Origin: Coxiellaceae bacterium
Lineage (GTDB): Bacteria > Pseudomonadota > Gammaproteobacteria > Coxiellales > Coxiellaceae
DNA length: 64,000 nt
Direction of reading: 5' to 3'
NCBI GenBank assembly: GCA_029212885.1
Contig: JARGPC010000001.1
Span: 698,068 to 762,067, forward strand
Below the pieces are notes generated by a model. It was not told the origin of the DNA and did no database searches. It saw only the letters and a list, made by a program, of their open reading frames with translations. Made by a program: the position numbers and the translations under genes. Every line of letters starts with the position of its first letter. Position 1 is the stretch's first letter. Positions 26,773 to 35,573 of the stretch are shown in pieces.

Positions 26773-28070
26773 GTTGTTTCCATTGTTCGACGCCAAAGGT
26801 CCGAGCAAAAGCCTGGGTCCTTGTGCGGTTTAAATTGATTTAATGCGTGTTGATAGTAATGATTAAAATGTTTTGGTTGCATATGTGCGTCTTTAGCGGC
26901 ATATACGCGACCATTGGCGTGCATAACTATGTCGCCCAGCCGGTCGAGCAAGTCTAAAGTTTTTTTGCCTTGATTAGCAAAGTCCAAAGCCAGTGTAACG
27001 CCCGGCATTGGAAAAGATAGTAATCCCGGCGATGGTTGGTTGCCAAAGATTTTTAGTACGGATAAAAAGGAGCCCTGCTTAGATTGCACAATGGTTTGTA
27101 ATAACTCAGTGACGGTGTTTAGGCCGTCATCTAATGGCACGGCGCATTGAAATTGCAAAAAGCCACGTTTGCCATAGATGCGATTCCAATGCTGGATGCT
27201 ATCTAGCGGAAAAAAATAGGGTTGGTAATGCATGATTTGGCGACCGCTATTTTTTTTCCCCTGTGTAAAGTAGCGTTGATTAAATAGTCGAATGGTCAGT
27301 GGGTTTAATGCGAAATTAGGCAGAAAACATGGCACACTGCGTGCTTTATGTTGATAAGGTTTAGTATAAGCTTGTTGTGTAAAGTTGGCTTTCATAAATA
27401 AACCGCGACCTAAATGTTTGTCATTGGCTTGACTATCTAGCCATGCTACGGTGTATTCGTAATCATTTTCAGCCTGTTGTGATAGGCTAAAAAACTCGCC
27501 AAGGCTGTTGAATGCTTGTGTTTCAACGCTTAAATACTGACTGGCTTGTCGTGTTAATTGGATGTCAGCCGTTAATATCAAGCCGGTTAGTCCTAATCCT
27601 GCGATGGTAGCTTGAAATAATTCACTGTTCTCAGTGGGTGAGCAACGATAGAAGCAAGCATCGGAGCGTAATAGTTCGAGTTGTTTGATGTGTTGGCCAA
27701 AGGTGCCGCGCTTATGGTGATTTTTACCGTGCACATCATTGGCGATGGCGCCACCTACCGTAATATATTGCGTTCCTGGTACCACCGGCAGCGTCCAGCC
27801 ATGTGGCACAACAAATGCTAAGATATCAGCAAGTAATGTGCCTGCCTCGCAACGTAATATACCGCTGTCTTGATCAAAAGCAATAAAGCGATTAAGCGCC
27901 TTGGTTTGTAATAACGTGCCATCTTTATTTAAACACTGATCACCATAGCTACGGCCATTGCCATATGCCAATACTGGTAACTGCGTAAATAAATCCAATT
28001 GGTCACGCCACAACACAGGCTTGGCGTGCTTGTGTTGTGGTGTTGGATAATTTCCCCAGCTGCTGGTCAT
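26769..28070 (-). CDS. FAD-linked oxidase, DprE1-like
   Basis: A 433-residue flavoprotein of the vanillyl-alcohol-oxidase fold. FAD-binding landmarks are LAYGNGRSYGDQCLN, FDQDSGILRCEAGTLLADIL, PVVPGTQYITVGGAIANDVH and GKNHHKRGTFG. This pattern is that of DprE1, which oxidises the 2'-hydroxyl of decaprenyl-phospho-ribofuranose in mycobacteria. The lysine-cysteine region that binds benzothiazinones in mycobacterial DprE1 is not clearly identifiable by eye. The stop overlaps the DprE2-like ATG, and the GtrA gene is 9 bp upstream. Such pairs occur in some Gram-negatives, for example in the arabinosylation of certain Pseudomonas aeruginosa pilins. Confidence 0.85.
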   Translation of the reverse strand: MTSSWGNYPTPQHKHAKPVLWRDQLDLFTQLPVLAYGNGRSYGDQCLNKDGTLLQTKALNRFIAFDQDSGILRCEAGTLLADILAFVVPHGWTLPVVPGTQYITVGGAIANDVHGKNHHKRGTFGQHIKQLELLRSDACFYRCSPTENSELFQATIAGLGLTGLILTADIQLTRQASQYLSVETQAFNSLGEFFSLSQQAENDYEYTVAWLDSQANDKHLGRGLFMKANFTQQAYTKPYQHKARSVPCFLPNFALNPLTIRLFNQRYFTQGKKNSGRQIMHYQPYFFPLDSIQHWNRIYGKRGFLQFQCAVPLDDGLNTVTELLQTIVQSKQGSFLSVLKIFGNQPSPGLLSFPMPGVTLALDFANQGKKTLDLLDRLGDIVMHANGRVYAAKDAHMQPKHFNHYYQHALNQFKPHKDPGFCSDLWRRTMETT

Positions 28071-28079
28071 GGTGATTTC

Positions 28080-28493
28080 TTACCTAAATGTAATGTATTT
28101 GTGGCCCAAATAACTAAAAAATACCGGCGCACAAATGCCAATAAAGTGCGCCACTTCTTCGCGTAAAAAGCGATCAGCAATAAATGCTAGGCCATAATTA
28201 AACAGTGTCAAGGAAACGATGAGTGTAAGGCATATTGCGAATACATTAACTAATGCAAAATAAAAGATTTCATGGTGCGTCTTATTTTTTTTTGATTCAA
28301 ATACAAATTGCCGGCACAAAAAATAGGCGGTAATAATGCCAACTATATAGGCGGCAACAATCGACCAGGCATATGGCATAAACAAACCAAATAACATACG
28401 AGAGCCAAAGTTCATTGCAGCTGCAAAGGTATTGGATGCCAAGAACAGCAGAAAGTTCTTATTGATGAATTGTTGTTTAAACGCAGTCTTCAT
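28080..28493 (-). CDS. GtrA-family membrane protein
   Basis: A 137-residue protein with four predicted helices and the GtrA layout (FLLFLASNTFAAAMNFGSRM, VGIITAYFLCRQFVFES, FSYLGHKYITFR at the end). GtrA proteins are linked to flipping polyprenyl-phosphate sugars to the periplasm. The mycobacterial homologue Rv3789 lies in the arabinan gene cluster. Here it sits between the FAD oxidoreductase (17-bp overlap) and the DprE1-like gene, so I infer that it handles the same lipid-linked pentofuranose, as a flippase or as an adaptor for another enzyme. The start is fixed by the overlap and by homology length. Confidence 0.88.
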   Translation of the reverse strand: MKTAFKQQFINKNFLLFLASNTFAAAMNFGSRMLFGLFMPYAWSIVAAYIVGIITAYFLCRQFVFESKKNKTHHEIFYFALVNVFAICLTLIVSLTLFNYGLAFIADRFLREEVAHFIGICAPVFFSYLGHKYITFR

Positions 28494-29787
28494 GTACCAG
28501 GCTCGCTAACGTTGAACCGACCTGGACGCTCTCAGAAATACTGCGATCTTCAGGGTAATAATAAGCGGTGTCTGCCATATAAAAGCCTTCGATTTCCGAA
28601 CGCATCGGCGGAAGTTTGTCATAAAAGTTAGGGCCGCAGACAGTTTGTGAAAAGGCGTATCGCGTTACCTTGGTGGCGATAATGTCATCCGCATTGAATT
28701 GATCCGAAATCATTTTTAAATATTGTGTGGCTTCATCAACAAACTGCTGATCACTCCAGCCATATTTAGGGTGAGTGCTGGGCATGTAGTAAGGAACGTA
28801 CAGAATTTTTTCTTTTTGGTCTTGCAGGCCAGGGTTTAAGTTGCTGTATTCAATGACGCCAGGGATCTCAATGCGATCATCGTTAATATTCACCCAGAAG
28901 TGTTTTGTTAGTGGCTTTTTTAGTTTAAATAGCACACAAGCGACACCCACATTTGCAATAGCGTCGATTTGGTCACGGGTTTTTTGTGACAGGCCGGGGG
29001 TCAGCTTGCTTATATAGGGCAAGGGAATGGTCGCTACTACTGAATCAAAGCGCTGAATGTCGTCTTTCACCCGCACCCCAATGGTTTTGTTTTGCTCTGT
29101 GACTACTTCACGTACATCGGCATTTAATTGAATGTGGCCACCCAGCTCGTGTATACGTTTCTCCATGACGTCTAGCAGAATATCTGAGCCGCCCTCTAAG
29201 TAACCCAGTTGTTCTTGAAACAAGCTGCGACGTGATAGCCCTACGCGCTTAATACGGGTGCCTAACCAGGCGGCAGACAAGTCATTTTTATGTTCATAGA
29301 ATTTGTAATGAAATAATTTATGCCACAAGGCATCATAGCCTTTGTTGCCCAACCATTTTTTTAACCAGGTGGTGACATCAATCTTGTCTAACTTGCGCCA
29401 ATCTTTAATACGGCAGGTGTTCCAAGCCAGTAAGCCGTAACGCAATTTAGTCATAAAACTCAGCTTGGGAAACGTTAGTAGGCTAATAGGATTGCCCCAG
29501 TTATACAGTTTGCCATCATAATATAACCCCATGCTGGTATCACGCCATTTGAGTTTATGTTGTAATTTAAAGTCGGCCAATAAATCAAACATGGGTTGAT
29601 CGGGCTTGCAAACAAAATGATAAAAGCGCTCGATCTTTGTGCCGTCAAAATCAAATGAGGCAGACATGCCCCCGATGCGGTCATCACGCTCAAACAGCGT
29701 TACGTCATAGCCTTTTTTTAGTAGGTCATAGGTGGTCATTAAGCCCATCGGGCCAGCACCAATAACGGCAACTTTATTTTTATTCAT
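28477..29787 (-). CDS. FAD/NAD(P)-dependent amine-oxidase-like oxidoreductase
   Basis: A 436-residue flavoprotein. The N-terminal dinucleotide fold is VAVIGAGPMGLMTTYDLLKK, then LFERDDRIGGMSASFDFDG, the typical GG doublet of amine-oxidase/protoporphyrinogen-oxidase-like proteins. The C-terminal FAD motif is YMADTAYYYPEDRSISESVQ. Relatives occur in glycan gene clusters and are often annotated only as FAD-dependent oxidoreductases; UDP-galactopyranose mutase shares the fold. Its place between a sugar epimerase and GtrA suggests action on a sugar or sugar-lipid, but the exact step cannot be read. It overlaps GtrA by 17 bp and follows the epimerase by 2 bp, so it belongs to the operon. Confidence 0.82.
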   Translation of the reverse strand: MNKNKVAVIGAGPMGLMTTYDLLKKGYDVTLFERDDRIGGMSASFDFDGTKIERFYHFVCKPDQPMFDLLADFKLQHKLKWRDTSMGLYYDGKLYNWGNPISLLTFPKLSFMTKLRYGLLAWNTCRIKDWRKLDKIDVTTWLKKWLGNKGYDALWHKLFHYKFYEHKNDLSAAWLGTRIKRVGLSRRSLFQEQLGYLEGGSDILLDVMEKRIHELGGHIQLNADVREVVTEQNKTIGVRVKDDIQRFDSVVATIPLPYISKLTPGLSQKTRDQIDAIANVGVACVLFKLKKPLTKHFWVNINDDRIEIPGVIEYSNLNPGLQDQKEKILYVPYYMPSTHPKYGWSDQQFVDEATQYLKMISDQFNADDIIATKVTRYAFSQTVCGPNFYDKLPPMRSEIEGFYMADTAYYYPEDRSISESVQVGSTLASLVHEDCV

Positions 29788-29789
29788 AT

Positions 29790-30731
29790 TTATCTCTCGA
29801 TCACGATATCGCAGTAGCGTTTGTCGCTGAACGTGCTGTCGAATGCTTGTTGTAATGGTGTGGGAGTGATATTAAATATTGTGGCAAAGTCACATCCCTC
29901 GAAGTAATCGCCCGCCGTTAATGCCGTTAGTTGGTCGGCAGTAAAAGGCGGCTTGTTGCTGAATAGCGCATACAGTTTGAGTAACGCATAAAAAATAGGG
30001 TATGGCAGTTTTATTATCTTGGTCGATAATTTTTTGGCCGCTTTAATCTTGCGGATCATATCGATATAGTCGATTTCTTCTAAGCCGACAATATCATAGC
30101 TTTTTCCTGCGGGCTGCTGCTGCATTGCAGCGATGATTACCTGGCAGAAGTCGCGACTAAATAATGGTTGACGTAAAAACTTGCCATTACCAGGAATTGG
30201 AAATACAGGCATTTTAGCCATAAAGCGCGATAGCCAGCCCAAGTGTTTAGGGTCAAACCAGCCAAACATTAGTGTAGGTCTCAGTATGCAGCAGGTAATG
30301 CCGCTATCAATAACTAATTGCTCTTGCTGCTTTTTGGTTTGGGTATAGTGATCGTCAGCAATTGAATTTACGACCGAAGAGCTAATGTGGACAGTAAATG
30401 GCACCTTGTGCTGTTTAATTGCTTGCAGCACATGTTCGGTAGCGATGATGTTGTTTTTAATAAACACATCAGATTGTAAGCCAGTAATTTGAGCATGTAA
30501 TACTAAGGCGCGCTTAGCATCGGCAAAATGATCCATCCACTGCCCTGCTTCGCTTAAGTCAGCCAGCTGTGTGGTAATTCCGGGATTTAGCTTCGCTAAT
30601 GTTGCGAGATTTTTTGGGTGCTTATCGAGCGCAATGATATTGCTATACCCCATTTCCTGTAGCAACAGCACTAGGTTTTGTCCAACCAGGCCGGCGGCAC
30701 CTGTAATCACTATTTTATCGGAATGCTGCAT
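29790..30731 (-). CDS. NAD-dependent epimerase/dehydratase (extended SDR)
   Basis: A 313-residue extended SDR. The nucleotide motif is ITGAAGLVGQNLV and the acidic cofactor residue follows in IALDKHPKN. Catalytic Ser-Ser and Tyr-x3-Lys are in VHISSSVVNS and YTQTKKQQE. I chose the ATG at 30731 (MQHSDKIV), preceded by AAAGAGA at 5 nt. The alternative GTG at 30755 would overlap the HAD-UbiA gene by 14 bp. It is the second gene of the operon. It could epimerise a nucleotide sugar or act on the lipid-linked sugar; the sequence does not decide. Confidence 0.83.
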   Translation of the reverse strand: MQHSDKIVITGAAGLVGQNLVLLLQEMGYSNIIALDKHPKNLATLAKLNPGITTQLADLSEAGQWMDHFADAKRALVLHAQITGLQSDVFIKNNIIATEHVLQAIKQHKVPFTVHISSSVVNSIADDHYTQTKKQQEQLVIDSGITCCILRPTLMFGWFDPKHLGWLSRFMAKMPVFPIPGNGKFLRQPLFSRDFCQVIIAAMQQQPAGKSYDIVGLEEIDYIDMIRKIKAAKKLSTKIIKLPYPIFYALLKLYALFSNKPPFTADQLTALTAGDYFEGCDFATIFNITPTPLQQAFDSTFSDKRYCDIVIER

Positions 30732-30741
30732 TAAGGTCTCT

Positions 30742-32172
30742 TTATAAAGTTGCACAGTAAGCGATAACTGTAATCATGGCGACTATCAGATAAGTAGCGC
30801 GATCTTTAATGGCAAATACAACTGGGTCAGAATGCATTTTTCCTTCAGTTGTAATCATCCACACGCGAGAGACCCAGTACAGTAGCAATGGGCAAATTAA
30901 ATATAATAATTCGTTCAGTTGATATAATGCGATCGATCGTGCTGACTGGATGTAAAGTGCAAAGATCATCACAGAGACATAACCACTGCACATGCCCATG
31001 ATTTTTATTTCACCGCTGTGGTCGCTATGATATGCCCGGCCGGGAAGTTGTACTTTTGAAGACGGGTCATGTGTCGCTAATTCTGAATAGCGTTTTATAA
31101 ACGCCAGGCTTGTAAAAAAGAAAAACGAAAATAATAGCAGCCAATCGGAGTAACCAGCAGCGCCGAGTATCGCCATGCCAGCAAAGATGCGAAGTGTATA
31201 GAGTATTGCTAGGGTAAAGACGTCGATTAGTAACATGCGTTTGAGTTTAAATGAGTAAGCCAATGTGCATGAGTAATAAAACAACAGTACAGCGACAAAT
31301 GCTATTGGCAGTAACCATAGGGCTAAGCCTAGGCCAGTAATAAAGCATAGCGGTGAGCCAGCCAAGCCGACACTCAGAGACAGTTGGCCACTGGCAAATG
31401 GCCGTCGATTTTTTTTATGGTGTTGGCGATCCGATGATAGGTCAATGAGGTCATTCAATAAATAAGCGCTTGATGCTAATAAGCTAAAACTAACAAATCC
31501 AAGCACAGTTAAAAAAAGCACATGCAGGTTGGTGAAGTAGTGACCAAGTAGTAATGGCAAGAATAATAAAACATTTTTTGCGTACTGGTGCGGGCGTGCG
31601 GCTTTAATGACTTGTTGTAGGCTGTTGTCACCTGACTTAAATATTTCGCTGACTTTTGATACTTCTCTAGCTTTACTAATAAACGAACTTTTGTTGTTAA
31701 CAACTACAGACTGTTTGGCGTGTTTAAAAATGCTCATGTCACATTGGCTGTTGCCAACATATACATATTCACCTTTGCCAAATTGTTGGTCAAGAAAGTC
31801 GCGTTTGTAGTGTCCTTTTAAATTACGCTTACCATCGCTGGCATGTGCCGCGTCAAATATTGGCAGCTGCCCAATAACGAAATGAGCGATACGTTGATCT
31901 GCAGCTGTGACCAAATAAAGCGAGTGGCCTTGTTGTTTTTTTAGTGTAAGCCATTCGATAAGTGGTTGGTTAAAGGGCAGATGGAAATCAGTAAAATTAG
32001 TTTTTGCTGCAATGCGCTGTTTGCAATACGACTTACCTTTAAATAGGAGCCAAAAAACCGCTAGGATTCCCGTTAGCGGATTGCTCTTTAGCGCGCTAAT
32101 AAACGTTTCAAGCAACGTATCGGTATAGGTCAGTGATCCATCTAGATCGACGCATATGGGTGATTTGTTCAT
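30742..32172 (-). CDS. HAD phosphatase-UbiA prenyltransferase fusion (polyprenyl-phosphate phosphoribosyltransferase type)
   Basis: A two-domain protein of 476 residues. Residues 1-190 are a HAD domain: CVDLDGSLTYTDTL (motif I nucleophile Asp), YLVTAADQ (motif II) and YVGNSQCDMSIF (motif III/IV). Residues about 195-476 are a UbiA membrane prenyltransferase with SAYLLNDLIDLSSDRQHHKK (the NDxxDxxxD motif) and FIKRYSELATHD. The UbiA part resembles mycobacterial Rv3806c, which joins PRPP to decaprenyl phosphate, and the HAD part would remove the 5'-phosphate. This is the expected first step of the DprE1/DprE2 pathway. The gene leads the operon, with TATAAT just before its ATG. The reaction is inferred from family and context. 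Confidence 0.86.
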   Translation of the reverse strand: MNKSPICVDLDGSLTYTDTLLETFISALKSNPLTGILAVFWLLFKGKSYCKQRIAAKTNFTDFHLPFNQPLIEWLTLKKQQGHSLYLVTAADQRIAHFVIGQLPIFDAAHASDGKRNLKGHYKRDFLDQQFGKGEYVYVGNSQCDMSIFKHAKQSVVVNNKSSFISKAREVSKVSEIFKSGDNSLQQVIKAARPHQYAKNVLLFLPLLLGHYFTNLHVLFLTVLGFVSFSLLASSAYLLNDLIDLSSDRQHHKKNRRPFASGQLSLSVGLAGSPLCFITGLGLALWLLPIAFVAVLLFYYSCTLAYSFKLKRMLLIDVFTLAILYTLRIFAGMAILGAAGYSDWLLLFSFFFFTSLAFIKRYSELATHDPSSKVQLPGRAYHSDHSGEIKIMGMCSGYVSVMIFALYIQSARSIALYQLNELLYLICPLLLYWVSRVWMITTEGKMHSDPVVFAIKDRATYLIVAMITVIAYCATL

Positions 32173-32180
32173 AGCGCGGG

Positions 32181-32208
32181 ATTATACCAGGTATTCCCTT
32201 TAAAGTAA
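32181..32208 (-). promoter_or_regulatory. Putative promoter of the pentofuranose operon
   Basis: On the minus strand a perfect -10 box TATAAT (32181-32186) follows a weak -35 TTACTT (32203-32208) with a 16-nt spacer. The ATG of the HAD-UbiA gene is 8 nt after the -10, so the mRNA would be nearly leaderless. Confidence 0.5.
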
Positions 32209-32361
32209 GAGGTGCGGTTAGGGTAATATTCCGGATTGCTGACAGTTTTAACAATGTTTTAAGTAGTGAAGGCACTATGATAGAATCCATCGATTTTCGT
32301 CGCGAATGGGCTGGCAATTGTTTGTTGGCTAAAGCATCTCAACTCAAAGGGTACCGCAGCA

Positions 32362-34266
32362 GTGTTAAAAAATTTGAAGGTAAACTCTCAGTTTAAGTGG
32401 GCGCTTAACTTGTTTGTATTGTTTACAGTGGTAGGGCTTATGGTGCCCTTTTTTCCCAGGGTCGTTGGAGCTGGCCTGGATCCTTCATGGGTTATTGCGC
32501 TTAACCAGGCGGTTACGAAAAATTTGCGCTTTGGTCAGGACCTTATTTTTACTTATGGCCCTTTTGCTTCCGTTCTTACGAAGGCCTATAGTCCGGGCAG
32601 TTATATAAGGATGATGCTAGGCAGTATCTACTTGGCTGTAGCCTATTGGGGGGCTTTCCTTATATTAATGAACGGGGTTAAAGTGCGCTGGGTGGTGGCC
32701 TATTGCATAGTGATTGCTGCGCTAGCTGGTTATTCTCCAGACCCACTTTATTTTTCATTTGCATGCGTTTTGGGTTTAACATCAATCAAATTGGTATTTC
32801 AACAGCCAGAAAGGTTAAAAAATGAAATGTCAGTTAAAATAGTGTTGCCTGTTTTGTTTTCGGCGCTAGGCTTGTTGGTGCTTATTAAGGTTAGCTTTTT
32901 AGCGATTGCTATGGGTGCTATGGTTGTGTCAGCAACTGTAATGTTAATTAAGCGTTTCTATGCCTTAACCGCGGCGATTATCGTATTACCAATATTATCT
33001 TTTGTCTCTCTATGGGTAGTGTCAGGGGCATCACTGGAGGGGCTGTCGTATTATTTCACTAGTTCTCATCAAATTATGTCCGGCTACTCATATGCGATGA
33101 TGTGGGTGGCTCCTGGCCCAATATGGACAATGGTAATGTATATTATTTCAGCTGTGCTCATCTGCCGCATTATTTATAAGGACAGTGAAAAATCAGTTTT
33201 AGAAAGAAGTGCAATTATTCTTTTATTAGCAATGTTCTTATTCATATCTTTTAAGGAAGCCTATGTTCGTCAAGATGGACATGAGCTAAATGCGATGACA
33301 GCTTTGGTTGTCGGGCTTTTTTTGTCACCATTTATTACGCAGCGACGCAGTATAATTTCCTCATTTTTTATCGTACTAACCAGTTTGATTATCTTGCATT
33401 ACTATGTAGGGGGAGGGCCTAGTAAGGCAATTACAGCGGCTTTATCTAATTATGAAAAACCTTGGCAAGCTTTGAATAAAACCGTACAGCAGCCAAATTG
33501 GCTGCAACAAGAATACGTGGAATCTTTGAAAAAGGTTAGAGCGCAATTTCCACTGCCTAAAGTGGTAGGATCCACGGATATTTACCCATTCGACCAAGCT
33601 TATCTTTTTGCTTCTCATGCTGTATGGGCACCTAGGCCTGTACTACAAAGCTATTCGGCGTATACGCCTGCGCTAGCGGAATTAGATAAAGAGTACTTGT
33701 TGGGACCTTCGGCACCAAAAAATATATTCTTCGCAGTTAAGCCTATAGACAATAGGGTGCCTACTTCACCAGACGGGGCTAGTTGGCCGGTGTTGTTAAA
33801 TTCTTATCAACTTAAGGGGTTGACCCATGGATTTGCTTTTCTGCAGCGGAAGGTTAGTTTCGATAAAGATGAAGGTAGTCTTTCTGTGCTATTAAAGCGG
33901 CATGCTCATTTAGGCGAGGCGGTAAAGGTGCCCGTCAGTAGTAAATTGGTTTATGTAAAGTTAGATGTTGAGCCGACATGGTTTGGTCGTTTGGTGGCGT
34001 TATTTTTTCGTGCTCGTCGTTTGGATGTTTTATTTCATTTCGCGGATGGAAGTTCACAAGAATACAACTTTATTCCTTCGATGGCAAAAACAGGTTACTT
34101 GATTTCACCCTTGATTAACAACACTAAACAATTTGCGATGTTATATCGTAAAAACCTGGACTCGCTTAAGAGTTTGAAGGTAAAAAGCTTTGTTATTGCC
34201 CCTAAAATTAAGTTGGGAGTGTTTTGGCAAAAGTCATATGCCATCACATTTTTGGTGCCTGCTTAA
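32362..34266 (+). CDS. Large polytopic membrane protein, unknown, glycan-related by context
   Basis: A 634-residue protein with about 10-11 hydrophobic helices in residues 14-350, then a soluble C-terminal domain of about 270 residues. The first loop (GAGLDPSWVIALNQAV, FGQDLIFTYGPFASVL) has an Asp-Pro-Ser-Trp and a YGP element that recur in large GT-C-like membrane proteins, but I cannot name the family. The start is a GTG with AAAGGG about 13 nt upstream. It is divergent from the pentofuranose operon, separated by 189 bp, and precedes gmhA. Glycosyl transfer or glycan export is inferred from this context. Confidence 0.68.
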   Translation: MLKNLKVNSQFKWALNLFVLFTVVGLMVPFFPRVVGAGLDPSWVIALNQAVTKNLRFGQDLIFTYGPFASVLTKAYSPGSYIRMMLGSIYLAVAYWGAFLILMNGVKVRWVVAYCIVIAALAGYSPDPLYFSFACVLGLTSIKLVFQQPERLKNEMSVKIVLPVLFSALGLLVLIKVSFLAIAMGAMVVSATVMLIKRFYALTAAIIVLPILSFVSLWVVSGASLEGLSYYFTSSHQIMSGYSYAMMWVAPGPIWTMVMYIISAVLICRIIYKDSEKSVLERSAIILLLAMFLFISFKEAYVRQDGHELNAMTALVVGLFLSPFITQRRSIISSFFIVLTSLIILHYYVGGGPSKAITAALSNYEKPWQALNKTVQQPNWLQQEYVESLKKVRAQFPLPKVVGSTDIYPFDQAYLFASHAVWAPRPVLQSYSAYTPALAELDKEYLLGPSAPKNIFFAVKPIDNRVPTSPDGASWPVLLNSYQLKGLTHGFAFLQRKVSFDKDEGSLSVLLKRHAHLGEAVKVPVSSKLVYVKLDVEPTWFGRLVALFFRARRLDVLFHFADGSSQEYNFIPSMAKTGYLISPLINNTKQFAMLYRKNLDSLKSLKVKSFVIAPKIKLGVFWQKSYAITFLVPA

Positions 34267-34376
34267 AAGTAATATGTTGGTGATAGTTTTAGGTGGTTGT
34301 TTACAAAGCGCATATTTCATTGACCGTGCGGAAGCAGCTTGCTACCATCGGTGCTTGCCTTGAATTAAGGGATACT

Positions 34377-34973
34377 ATGAGCTTTAGCTTTTTAACAAAT
34401 ATCGAAGACCATCAAGCGACGATTGATGGCCTAAAGCCAATGGCGGAACATATCCACCTGTTAGCTAAGTTGTTAGCTGAGCGTGTAGCCCAAGGTGGTA
34501 CGATTTATTGGTTGGGTAATGGCGGCAGCGCTGCCGATGCGCAGCATTTAGCCGCTGAATTGGTAGGTCGATTTAAATTGGAACGTCCAGCTATAGCTTC
34601 CGTGGCGTTGCATACCGATACATCAATCCTTACCTGCCTGAGCAATGACTATGACTATAGCATCGTATTTGCACGCCAGCTCGAGGCGATGTGTAAGCCT
34701 GTCGATGCAGTGATTGGTTTGTCTACATCGGGTAATAGTGAAAATATTTTACGTGCCATGGCTGTGGCAAAAGATAGAGGTGCTTTAACACTAGGATTAA
34801 CTGGTGCCAAAGGTCAAAAATTAAACCAAGCATGTGATCACTGCGTGCTAGTGCCCTCCACTGATACCGCGCGCATTCAAGAAGCGCATATTTTGATCGG
34901 CCATTCTTTGTGTCAATATATTGAACTTCAAGTAGCTCAAACAGCAGCAAAAACCATGGACTCCATGACATAA
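34377..34973 (+). CDS. gmhA: Phosphoheptose isomerase / SIS-domain protein
   Basis: A 198-residue SIS-domain isomerase that converts sedoheptulose 7-phosphate to glycero-manno-heptose 7-phosphate for the LPS inner core. Landmarks: YWLGNGGSAADAQHLAAELVGRF, TDTSILTCLSNDY, IGLSTSGNSENILRAM, and IQEAHILIGHSLCQYIE with the catalytic His. I chose the ATG at 34377 (AAGGGATACT just before it). The longer frame to 34293 lacks a binding site and similarity. DiaA, a DnaA-binding relative, has the same fold, but conservation of the active-site residues and the glycan neighbourhood favour GmhA. Confidence 0.88.
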   Translation: MSFSFLTNIEDHQATIDGLKPMAEHIHLLAKLLAERVAQGGTIYWLGNGGSAADAQHLAAELVGRFKLERPAIASVALHTDTSILTCLSNDYDYSIVFARQLEAMCKPVDAVIGLSTSGNSENILRAMAVAKDRGALTLGLTGAKGQKLNQACDHCVLVPSTDTARIQEAHILIGHSLCQYIELQVAQTAAKTMDSMT

Positions 34974-35018
34974 AAAAGTGCTATATTATCAGGCAGTGAC
35001 TACTGTGAGGGCCTGACC

Positions 35019-35573
35019 ATGATTGCATTGATTGTTATTGTCGTTATTATTGTGCTGCTGATTCTGTGGGTTATTGGCATATATAACTCATTGATTAGAT
35101 TGAAAAATCAGGTGCAAGAAGGCTGGAGCGGCATCGATGTTCAGCTCAAACGCCGCCATGATCTTATCCCCAATTTAGTCTCCACAGTCAAAGGTTATAA
35201 AGAGCATGAAAGTTCAACTTTAGAAGAAGTCACTAAGTTACGTGCCAATGCCATGCAAGCCATGAGCGTTGCTGATAAAGCTAAGGCGGAATCGGCGTTG
35301 TCATTGGGTTTAGGTAAACTGTTTGCGGTTGCTGAAAATTACCCCGATTTAAAAGCCAGTGCCAACTTTTTAGATTTGCAAAAAAGCCTTAGCGATGTTG
35401 AAGATAATTTGCAAAATGCACGTCGCTACTATAACGCGACAGCGCGTGACTTTAATACTAAGGTGCAATCATTTCCTGATAACGTCATTGCTGGCATGTT
35501 TCACTTTACCTCACAACCCTACTTTGAGCTAGATAGTGAAGCAGAAAAAGCAGTGCCCAAGGTGTCATTCTAA
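35019..35573 (+). CDS. lemA: LemA-family membrane protein
   Basis: A 184-residue protein with one N-terminal transmembrane helix ([20 protein letters not shown]) and a helical-bundle LemA domain. [20 protein letters not shown] and [13 protein letters not shown] are near-invariant in the family, as is [16 protein letters not shown]. The function of LemA proteins is poorly defined. They are widespread and commonly sit, as here, directly before a DUF2207 membrane protein. The Shine-Dalgarno GTGAGGG lies 7 nt before the ATG. The stop codon shares one base with the next start (TAATG). Confidence 0.93.
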   Translation: MIALIVIVVIIVLLILWVIGIYNSLIRLKNQVQEGWSGIDVQLKRRHDLIPNLVSTVKGYKEHESSTLEEVTKLRANAMQAMSVADKAKAESALSLGLGKLFAVAENYPDLKASANFLDLQKSLSDVEDNLQNARRYYNATARDFNTKVQSFPDNVIAGMFHFTSQPYFELDSEAEKAVPKVSF

